From: Myxococcales bacterium
GTDB taxonomy: Bacteria; Myxococcota_A; UBA796; GCA-2862545
NCBI GenBank assembly: GCA_019634415.1
Contig: JAHQVJ010000103.1
Span: 1-35,561, forward strand
Direction: 5' to 3'
Length of the DNA stretch: 35,561 nt
Positions 29,713 through 35,561 of this stretch are shown here, in pieces. The notes beneath the pieces were generated by a model. It saw only the letters and a program-made list of their open reading frames with translations, had not been told where the DNA came from and did no database searches. Each line of letters starts with the position of its first letter. The stretch's first letter is position 1. Both the position numbers and the translations under genes were made by a program.

Positions 29713-30935
29713 GTGCGCTGCCGACGACGCGTCAGCGCGCGCGTGGCTCCGGCGAAGGCGCCCACGCCGAGGACGATCGACAGCAGAGGCCCCCATGCTG
29801 GGCGCGCCAGCGCCGGACCCAGGCAGAGGGCGATCCACCAGGGGAACAAGGCGTGATCGGTGCGTCGGGGGCGCAGTGCCGTGAGCCACGCGGCTCCTGC
29901 GCCCACGGCTCCGATCAGCACGGCGACCCGCAGGTGACCCACCGCTCCCAGATCGGGCGCGCCGCCGACGGCGGCGGCGGCCCAGGACGGCGCGAGCAGC
30001 AGGGCCCCGAGGACGACCATGGCCAGCGCGCGCATCCAGGGGGCCGTGGGCCACCGCGGCGGGTCGAAGGCGCCTCGTAGGCGGCGGGCGGCGGCCGACA
30101 CGCCAGCCAGCGCCAGCGGTCCCACCGCCGCCAAGGCCACCAACGTGGTGCGCGCCAGCGTGAGCTCGCTCGCACGGTTGTTCACGCGGGTGAAGTAGAG
30201 CACGGTGCCCACCAGCGGTGCGGCCACGAGCGAGCCCCACACGATCCCGCGATCGCGGCGCCACAGCGCGAGCGCGTCACGATGGAGCAGGGCCACCCAG
30301 GGCCACCGGCTGCCGACGCCCACCGAGGCAGGCGGCGCCTGCCCTTCGCGCGGAAGCGTGGTGGTCAGCCACCCCAGCAGGGGCAGCGTGCAGAGCGAGA
30401 CCGCCACCGCGAGCACCGGCAGCAAGGCCGGCACCGTCTGGCCCAGAGCGAGCACCGGTGCCGTGGCCGTGGTGGCCAGTGCTCCGGCGAGGGGGCGCCC
30501 GCCGCCGAACAGTGCGGCCGCGGGCGCCGCCAGGGACACCCACAGCAGGGCGGCCCACGGCTGGCCGTACCAGGCTGTCGCCAGCACGGCGAGGGGGAGG
30601 CCCAGCGACGCCAGCAGGGCGGCCGCGGCGGGCCCGTAGGCGAGTTGTGGGGCCGGCTGCCGACGCAGCAGCGCGTGGCGTGGCCCCAGCAGCAGGTCGG
30701 CCACGGCTCGGCGCTCAGACCAGCCGTTCAGGCCGATGGCCGCTGCCCCCGCCGCTGCTGCCACCCAGGCGGGCTGGGCGCGCAGCGCCTCCGACAGCTT
30801 CGACCAATCCACGATCACGTCGAGCTGTACCACCAGCAGCATCAGCAGCGTGATCCGGGGCACCAGGTGCGCCCGCAGCGGCTTGCTCACGCTGGCTGCG
30901 CCCCAGCGGGCGATCCGCCCCGCGACGCGGATCAC
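29709..30935 (-). CDS. Multispanning membrane protein, probable ABC permease
   Basis: 408 residues with ten or so hydrophobic segments (for example ITLLMLLVVQLDVIVDW, AALLASLGLPLAVLATAWYG, WAALLWVSLAAPAAALF, LPVLAVAVSLCTLPLLGWL, TTLVALAAVGPLALAGVSAAA, ALAMVVLGALLLAPSW and LLSIVLGVGAFAG). A cytoplasmic loop contains WVALLHRDALALWRRDRG, similar to coupling regions of ABC-2-type permeases. No conserved permease motif is strong enough for a family name. The GTG start overlaps the FadL-type stop (GTGA) and its stop overlaps the ATPase start (ATGA), which makes it the likely membrane partner of the ATPase. Confidence 0.8.
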   Translation of the reverse strand: MIRVAGRIARWGAASVSKPLRAHLVPRITLLMLLVVQLDVIVDWSKLSEALRAQPAWVAAAAGAAAIGLNGWSERRAVADLLLGPRHALLRRQPAPQLAYGPAAAALLASLGLPLAVLATAWYGQPWAALLWVSLAAPAAALFGGGRPLAGALATTATAPVLALGQTVPALLPVLAVAVSLCTLPLLGWLTTTLPREGQAPPASVGVGSRWPWVALLHRDALALWRRDRGIVWGSLVAAPLVGTVLYFTRVNNRASELTLARTTLVALAAVGPLALAGVSAAARRLRGAFDPPRWPTAPWMRALAMVVLGALLLAPSWAAAAVGGAPDLGAVGHLRVAVLIGAVGAGAAWLTALRPRRTDHALFPWWIALCLGPALARPAWGPLLSIVLGVGAFAGATRALTRRRQRT

Positions 30936-32419
30936 CAGGGGAACTCCGAGCCGCCCACGCGGCCCCGCAGCACGATGCCGATCCGCGTGAGGTTGCCGCC
31001 GTAGGTGCCCGCCCCCGAGGGGTAGAAGTAGCGGGGGCCGACGGCTTCGTCGTCGTTCAGCGTGACGCCGTAGGCACTGCTGGTGGTGCTGCGCTCCACG
31101 AGCAGGTGCTGGCTGAAGCTCAGGCCCAGGGTGAGCTGCTTCACGGGGGAGCTGAACGCGAGCGCCGACAGGATCACGGTGTCGTTGTCGAGGTTGTTGG
31201 CCGACAGCACCTGATCGGGCACCGCGGAGCGGTCGTAGGTGACGCGCGCACCGAGTCCCAGCAGCCGGTGCAGCTGCGCCTTGCCGTCCAGGCCCACGAA
31301 GAAGGTGGCGCGGTTGTCGCGCGCCCACTGCTGCTCCCGGCTCACGAGCGCTGCCGTCTCCGCCGCGATCTCGGGATCGTCCACGTCGACCTCGCTGGCG
31401 TCCACGGCGGTGGTGATGTCGAAGTCCGTGAACTGGTTCCACAGCACGGCGGCACCGAAGGCCTCGATCCGCACCCGGTCGATGGGCTGGCTGACCACGC
31501 CGAAGTGGAAGCGCGAGGGGAGCTGGTAGCCGATGGTGCCCACCCCATCGAAGCTCGCGTCGCAGATGCCACGCTGGTTGGCGCCCAGGCGACCCACCGC
31601 GTCGTGCTCCGGCGGGCACGAGAAGTCGAAGCCCACCGTGCCGCTGTTGTCGACGCGCACTCCGTGGTTGTAGGCCAAGGCCAGCACGAGCAGGTCGTTG
31701 TTCAGCGGGCGGGCGCGCAGCCCCACGCCGAAGGTGAGCGCCTGATCCTTGAGGTCGAACACCGTGGTGGTGCTGTAGCCGGGGTTCTCCATGTGCCCGT
31801 CGCCGTAGGGGGTGAGCAGCACGGAGCCCTTGCCCACCTCCTCCTCGATGGCATCCACCAGATCCGGGTAGATCGTGGTGTCGACGTTGGCCTGGTAGGT
31901 GCTGTCGAGCAGCGACACCGAGGCGCCCAGACCGAGCTGGTCGAGGACTTGGTAGGCCACGCCGATGGAGGCGTGCACCACCTGGATGTTGCCCTCGCGC
32001 AGGGCAAAGCGGTTGGCCCCCAGCTCCTGATCCGACGCGCCGCCGCGGGCCACGGGCACGTACAGCCCCACGCCGACCCCCAGGCGGTCGAGGGTGAAGT
32101 CCGACGACAGTCCCAGGAACGGCACCAGCGCTTGTCGGGAGAGCACGTCCGTGCCGCTGTAGTCGTACTCCGTGGGGAAGTTCGCGAAGGGCTGAAGCTC
32201 GCCGTAGTCGGGGTTGAGGCGATTCACCGTGACGTCGGCGCTGACCGGCGCGATCTCCCCGAAGAACTGGGTGCCCCCCTCGGCCGCCAGCCCCGCGGGG
32301 TTCCACCACAGCGCCGTCGGGTTCGTGGCACCAGGGCTGCCCCACGCCCCCCCGACCTCGATCAGATCCAGGCTTCCCGCCCAGCTCGGGAGGGAGGCGC
32401 CAATCAACAGGCTCACCAT
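30932..32419 (-). CDS. FadL/OmpP1/TodX-type outer-membrane protein
   Basis: 495 residues. MVSLLIGASLPSWAG is the signal peptide, then SLDLIEVGGAWGSPGATNPTALWWNPAGLAAEGGTQFFGEIAP, the family's N-terminal plug region with its N-P-A-G-L motif. A long alternation of strands and Gly/Asn turns fills the barrel, and the C-terminus is strand-like (RIGIVLRGRVGGSEFPW). Such proteins pass hydrophobic compounds such as fatty acids across the outer membrane. GAGGAGAGA precedes the ATG. It is the first gene of an operon with a multispanning protein and an ABC ATPase, an uncommon pairing. Confidence 0.87.
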   Translation of the reverse strand: MVSLLIGASLPSWAGSLDLIEVGGAWGSPGATNPTALWWNPAGLAAEGGTQFFGEIAPVSADVTVNRLNPDYGELQPFANFPTEYDYSGTDVLSRQALVPFLGLSSDFTLDRLGVGVGLYVPVARGGASDQELGANRFALREGNIQVVHASIGVAYQVLDQLGLGASVSLLDSTYQANVDTTIYPDLVDAIEEEVGKGSVLLTPYGDGHMENPGYSTTTVFDLKDQALTFGVGLRARPLNNDLLVLALAYNHGVRVDNSGTVGFDFSCPPEHDAVGRLGANQRGICDASFDGVGTIGYQLPSRFHFGVVSQPIDRVRIEAFGAAVLWNQFTDFDITTAVDASEVDVDDPEIAAETAALVSREQQWARDNRATFFVGLDGKAQLHRLLGLGARVTYDRSAVPDQVLSANNLDNDTVILSALAFSSPVKQLTLGLSFSQHLLVERSTTSSAYGVTLNDDEAVGPRYFYPSGAGTYGGNLTRIGIVLRGRVGGSEFPW

Positions 32420-32524
32420 GTCTCTCTCTCCTCGCGGCATCTGCGCCGAGCGCAGTGCGCCCCCATACCCTACAAGCTTCGTCGAGCCCGGTCTGCAGTG
32501 GTAGAACCCCGTCGAGGAGGTGGC

Positions 32525-32959
32525 ATGTTCCGCATCGTGGTCGCAGGCTTCGTCGCCGCAGTACTCGGGTCGGCTTGTGACGAGGACGACGGCGTCAGCT
32601 TCAAGGGAGCCAACGAGGGGCCTCCGGCCGGATCGCCGGGAGACGACACCGGGGCGATCCTTCAGGGCCAGGACGGCTCGTGTGATCGCATCGTGCTCGA
32701 CGGGACGTGCCGTCAGTACCCTGGCTATGGCTGGACCGACACCGCCGTGGCCGAGGACTGCAACAACGGCGTGCGGACCTCCGGCGACTGCCCCCTCGGC
32801 GATCGCGTGGGCTCCTGCGACGAGGATCCCACGGGGGCCTTCGCCACCCTGCGCGTGTTCTACGTCGGCGTGTACTACGACGACAAGGAAGCCCCTGATC
32901 TGCAGACCAGCTGCGAGCTCAACGGCGGTACCTGGATCACCGGCGTACCGCCGCAATGA
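32525..32959 (+). CDS. Cys-rich lipoprotein, 144 aa
   Basis: MFRIVVAGFVAAVLGSAC is a lipoprotein signal (lipobox GSAC, Cys18), followed by a short Asp/Gly linker (DEDDGVSFKGANEGPPAGSPGDDTG). The mature part has six further cysteines (GSCDRIVLDGTCRQYPGYGW, EDCNNGVRTSGDCPLGD, GSCDEDPTG, TSCELNGGTW) that probably form three disulfides. It ends ELNGGTWITGVPPQ. The function is unknown. It is divergent from the FadL operon (105-base gap) and overlaps the MscS gene by four bases. GGAGG lies upstream of the ATG. Confidence 0.8.
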   Translation: MFRIVVAGFVAAVLGSACDEDDGVSFKGANEGPPAGSPGDDTGAILQGQDGSCDRIVLDGTCRQYPGYGWTDTAVAEDCNNGVRTSGDCPLGDRVGSCDEDPTGAFATLRVFYVGVYYDDKEAPDLQTSCELNGGTWITGVPPQ

Positions 32960-33864
32960 GCTGGCCAGACGTCCTCGCGACCCTGCGCGACGCCTTCGAT
33001 CTGCACCTGTTCGACGTAGGGGGACGGTCCATCCGTCCTGCCACGCTCTTCGCCCTGGCGCTGGTGGCGTTCGTCACGGGCCAGATCTCGAAGGCGTTCC
33101 AGCAGGGCGTGGCGCGCGCTGCCACCATCCGCGGGATGGAGTCCGACCAAGGCTCCATCGCCGTGGCTCAGCGCGTGGTGCACTACGTCGTGCTCGTGGT
33201 GGGCGTCGTCGTGGCCCTGCAGATCCTCGGCATCGATCTCGCGGCCTTGGTGGCGGCGGGGGCCGTGTTCGTCGTGGGCGTCGGGCTGGCCATGCAGAAC
33301 CTGGCGCAGAACTTCGTGTCCGGGTTGATCCTGCTCGCGGAGCGATCCATCAAGCCCACCGACGTGGTGGAGGTGGACGGTCAGGTGGTGGTGGTCAAGC
33401 AGATGGGCATCCGATCCACCATCGCCCACTCGCGGGACGGCGAGGACCTGATCATCCCCAACAGCTTGCTGGTGCAGAACACCGTCAAGAACCTCACGCA
33501 CCTCGATCGGTACATCCGGATCCGGGTTGCCGTGGGGGTCTCCTACGACTCCGACATGGGGCAGGTGGCTCGGGTGCTGATGGAGGCGGCCAATCAGGTG
33601 CCGTGGCGCGTGCGGTCGCGCGAGCCCATCCTGTTGTGGCAGGGCTTCGGCGACTCCGCCGTGCAGTGGGAAATCAGTGTGTGGGGCAGCGATCCGTGGC
33701 GGGTTCCACAGATGCGCACCGAGCTGGCCCGGGTGGTGTGGGACGCGCTCAAGGAAGCGGGGATCACCATCGCCTTCCCGCAGCTCGACGTGCACCTCGA
33801 TGCGGCGGCTCGCGAGGCCATCACGGGTGCCGAGGCCTCGAGGCTGCGGCAGGTGCAGGGGTAG
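32956..33864 (+). CDS. MscS family mechanosensitive channel
   Basis: 302 residues, close to small MscS proteins. Three membrane helices are visible: ATLFALALVAFVTGQISKAF, VVHYVVLVVGVVVALQILGI, and the pore helix LAALVAAGAVFVVGVGLAMQNLAQNFVSGLILLAE, with the typical Gly/Ala pattern and the N-F-V-S-G turn. The cytoplasmic beta domain (IKPTDVVEVDGQVVVVKQMGIRSTIAHSRDGEDLIIPNSLLVQNTVKNLT) and the alpha/beta vestibule domain follow. It would release osmolytes on hypo-osmotic shock. The ATG overlaps the stop of the lipoprotein gene, so they are co-translated. It is convergent with the DUF4423-like gene, one base away. Confidence 0.94.
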   Translation: MSWPDVLATLRDAFDLHLFDVGGRSIRPATLFALALVAFVTGQISKAFQQGVARAATIRGMESDQGSIAVAQRVVHYVVLVVGVVVALQILGIDLAALVAAGAVFVVGVGLAMQNLAQNFVSGLILLAERSIKPTDVVEVDGQVVVVKQMGIRSTIAHSRDGEDLIIPNSLLVQNTVKNLTHLDRYIRIRVAVGVSYDSDMGQVARVLMEAANQVPWRVRSREPILLWQGFGDSAVQWEISVWGSDPWRVPQMRTELARVVWDALKEAGITIAFPQLDVHLDAAAREAITGAEASRLRQVQG

Positions 33865-33865
33865 C

Positions 33866-34840
33866 TCACTCCGAGGTGAGCTGGTCTCCGAGGGCGAACA
33901 GCTGCACGTTCGCCACCGCCACCACCTCGCTCGGCTCGCTCTCGCCCACCACCGTGCGCAGGGCGTGGAAGTAGGCGAGGTGCATCTCGCGAATCCGCTC
34001 GAAGTCGGCGCGGGACACGGCGAACACGTTGTAGGAGAACTGACCGGGTGCGGCGTCGTCGAGGTGGGCGGCGGCCACGCGCGTCCAGTGGGCCTTCAGC
34101 TGGCGCCCCACCGACGGATGGCGGCGGGTGTCCACGGCGAGCTGCTCGGGCTGAAAGTGGGTGCCCTGCCAGCGGATCTGACCGGTCTCCTCCAGAAAGG
34201 ACAGGCAGGTGGCCTCGGTCTGCGCGTCGATCCCCAGGTGCTCGGCGAGCCAGCCGGGCCGGTGGGCGGGTAGCGCCAGGTAGTCCTGCAGCTCCAGTGC
34301 CCGCAGCACCGCCTGGGTCCACGGGTGGGTGGCCGCGCCGTGGCGTCGGGCCTCGAGTCGATCCCACAGGTCGGAGATCTCGGGCAGATCGCGAGGACTC
34401 ACCAGCGTGGCCAGCAGGTCCACGGCTCGGAGGCTGGCGGCCTCCACCACCCGCAGGAAGTCGGGCAGGCGGGGTTGGGTGCGGCCCGACAGCCAGCGGC
34501 TCACGCTGTAGCGCGACAGCCCTCCTCGGCGGGCCAGGTCGCTCACCGTGGTCTTGCCGCGCAGGTCGTCGATGAGCCGGGCCACCGCCTCGGGAGAGGT
34601 GGGATCCAGGCTGTCGAGCCAGGGCGGGGGAGCGCCGTAGAAGCTCGTCAGCGCCTGCGCCAGATCCACTCCGCTCCGCATCGCGGCGCGCAAGGTCTCG
34701 GCGGCGGTGGGCCAGCGACGGCCGCTCTCCCAGGCGTAGGCCACGTTGCTGCGGTAACCGAGCCAGCGGGACCACTGGACCTGGCTGCGATCCCCACGGA
34801 GCGCACGCAGGAGCTGGGCGGCTGCACGGTCGTAGTTCAT
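33866..34840 (-). CDS. TIGR02147/DUF4423-like regulator with two helix-turn-helix regions
   Basis: 324 residues. Two HTH-like segments are visible: residues 18-45 (RSQVQWSRWLGYRSNVAYAWESGRRWP) and 96-125 (KTTVSDLARRGGLSRYSVSRWLSGRTQPRLP), the latter matching an XRE-type HTH. The C-terminal part (about 230-320, including GQFSYNVFAVSRADFERIREMHLAYFHALRTVV and SEVVAVANVQLFALGDQ) resembles DUF4423. Proteins of this kind occur in Fibrobacter, Bdellovibrio-like and Myxococcota-like genomes and their role is unknown. No ribosome site precedes the ATG, but TATAGT lies 5 bases upstream, which suggests a leaderless mRNA. Confidence 0.8.
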   Translation of the reverse strand: MNYDRAAAQLLRALRGDRSQVQWSRWLGYRSNVAYAWESGRRWPTAAETLRAAMRSGVDLAQALTSFYGAPPPWLDSLDPTSPEAVARLIDDLRGKTTVSDLARRGGLSRYSVSRWLSGRTQPRLPDFLRVVEAASLRAVDLLATLVSPRDLPEISDLWDRLEARRHGAATHPWTQAVLRALELQDYLALPAHRPGWLAEHLGIDAQTEATCLSFLEETGQIRWQGTHFQPEQLAVDTRRHPSVGRQLKAHWTRVAAAHLDDAAPGQFSYNVFAVSRADFERIREMHLAYFHALRTVVGESEPSEVVAVANVQLFALGDQLTSE

Positions 34841-34949
34841 GCGCCACTATAGCGGTTCTGCACACCCCTGGGGCGAAGTGCCGGATGCAAAGTGCAGGGA
34901 CGCCTGGCCAAGCGCTGCCTGGTGCGGCATTGTGACGAGGGAGGTCCGC

Positions 34950-35198
34950 ATGACGGGTTGGAAGACGATGGCCCGGCTGCTCGGCGTGGCGGGCACCTTG
35001 ACGACACTGGTGGCGTGCTGGGGCGGGCAGGAAGGCGAGGACCTCACCGACAACCGCTCCGTGGACTCGACCGTCACCGTGGACGCCGACACGGACGCCG
35101 ATGCGGACGCCGACACCGACACCGATGCAGACACCGACACGGGCGGGACGGGCGCAACGACGGCGGACACCGAGGACACTGCCCCCGAGGGGCTCTAG
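34950..35198 (+). CDS. Small lipoprotein with Asp-Thr/Asp-Ala tail
   Basis: 82 residues. MTGWKTMARLLGVAGTLTTLVAC is a lipoprotein signal (lipobox LVAC, Cys23), then WGGQEGEDLTDNRSVDSTVTV, then a tail in which every second residue is Asp, alternating with Ala or Thr (encoded at 35082-35141), ending GGTGATTADTEDTAPEGL. It resembles the DTG lipoprotein at 9822 and is typical of surface proteins in this kind of genome. The tail may bind calcium or act as a spacer. GGGAGG precedes the ATG. It ends immediately beside the convergent last gene, with no gap. Confidence 0.75.
   Translation: MTGWKTMARLLGVAGTLTTLVACWGGQEGEDLTDNRSVDSTVTVDADTDADADADTDTDADTDTGGTGATTADTEDTAPEGL
35082..35141 (+). repeat. Tandem hexamer-like repeat encoding an Asp-Ala/Asp-Thr tail
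   Basis: Twenty codons alternate GAC/GAT with GCC/GCG/GCA or ACC/ACG, encoding Asp at every odd position and Ala or Thr between. The GAC-GCC and GAC-ACC units are nearly identical, so the tract could expand or contract by slippage in 6-base steps and stay in frame. Confidence 0.8.
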
Positions 35199-35561
35199 CT
35201 AAGGGACGGTCTGGCCTGCCAGGCAGTCGGCGTACAGCCCGTCGCTCTCGCTACAGGCCCCACCCGAGGCCGCGTAGGGCCAGGGTAGACCTCGCACCGT
35301 CAGGGCGTCGTCGCACTGGTACTCCTCGTCCGCTCCGCAGTTCAGCAGGTCCACGTACTCCTCGAGACAGTCGTCCTCGAAGGACACGACGATCGAATCG
35401 CAGAAGGCGGGGCACTCGGCTCGGATCGCCTCGGTGTCGCACCCGAACCCCGTCGCGGCTGCCTGGCAGGCGCCCTCGCACAGCGCGTGGAACTGGGCGA
35501 GGTCGTTGCTGGAGCCCTCTGGATCACAGGCTCCCACGGCTGCCATCAGCAGCACCGAGGC
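35199..35561 (-). CDS. Cys-rich lipoprotein, 5' end beyond the window
   Basis: The frame continues to the right edge, so the start is not visible; 120 residues are seen. The N-terminal remnant SVLLMAAVGAC is the end of a lipoprotein signal with a lipobox (VGAC). The mature part is rich in cysteine (ten more: for example ALCEGACQ, GFGCDTEAIRAECPAFCDS, DDCLEEYVDLLNCG, YQCDDA, GGACSESDG, ADCLAGQ) in a pattern suggesting about five disulfides. The function is unknown. A GTG at 35555 or ATG at 35546 could serve as a start, but the signal would then be very short. Confidence 0.75.
   Translation of the reverse strand, partial: ASVLLMAAVGACDPEGSSNDLAQFHALCEGACQAAATGFGCDTEAIRAECPAFCDSIVVSFEDDCLEEYVDLLNCGADEEYQCDDALTVRGLPWPYAASGGACSESDGLYADCLAGQTVP

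Noticed and set aside
31106..32524. Plus-strand open frame opposite the FadL-type gene
   Set aside because: It is an antisense shadow. Only its last part, from the ATG at 32525, is a real lipoprotein gene.

Overview
This is a 35.6 kb, very GC-rich, densely packed bacterial chromosome segment. I place 44 protein-coding genes, two of them cut by the window ends. I see no tRNA, rRNA, CRISPR array, phage or plasmid genes. The longest stretches without a gene are about 250 bases (951-1199) and 233 bases (1830-2062). The gene types suggest a Gram-negative, Myxococcota-like bacterium (the old Deltaproteobacteria). The clues are many lipoproteins, including Asp/Thr-rich 'DTG/DADT' ones, an FG-GAP protein, a FadL-type outer-membrane protein, a DUF4423/TIGR02147-like regulator and several sigma/anti-sigma genes. 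This placement is inference from gene content only.

Layout. 1-5027: a partial regulator-like gene combining a sigma region 4-like helix-turn-helix with an HxxxCxxC zinc motif, a ComF-type phosphoribosyltransferase, two unknown genes and malate dehydrogenase. 5020-7446 (minus): an operon of SRPBCC protein, DGPF/YCII protein and ECF42-type sigma factor; the sigma factor carries at its C-terminus the N-terminal domain of an IS5-type transposase (DUF4096). 7585-12004: threonine aldolase, then a plus-strand run of four exported or surface proteins. 11991-13794 (minus): ECF sigma factor and FecR-like anti-sigma factor. 13844-15689 (plus): GST, bicupin and TetR. A perfect AT-rich palindrome lies between these last two units.

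15699-18658 (minus): SDR epimerase-like protein, AlbA_2/Schlafen-like protein and dihydroorotase. These are divergent from a second TetR gene (18717) and separated from it by a near-perfect 28-bp palindrome. 19450-20075: a Phd/VapC-type toxin-antitoxin pair. 20106-24123: small membrane proteins, a putative beta-barrel, a Cys/Met-metabolism PLP enzyme, a tail-anchored disordered protein with several Thr-x-x-Leu/Ile motifs, and a zinc-ribbon protein. 24257-29108: membrane proteins, a CPBP-type protein and lipoproteins, including one with seven Asp-rich YD-like repeats.

29116-32419 (minus): a tightly overlapping FadL-type beta-barrel / multispanning membrane protein / ABC ATPase operon, a plausible envelope transport system. 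32525-35561: lipoproteins, an MscS channel and a double-HTH DUF4423-like regulator.

The points most worth following are the sigma factor-transposase-domain fusion, the FadL-ABC operon, the two AT-rich operators between divergent units, the anti-sigma gene with a strong internal start, and the sigma-like/zinc-finger gene at the left edge.
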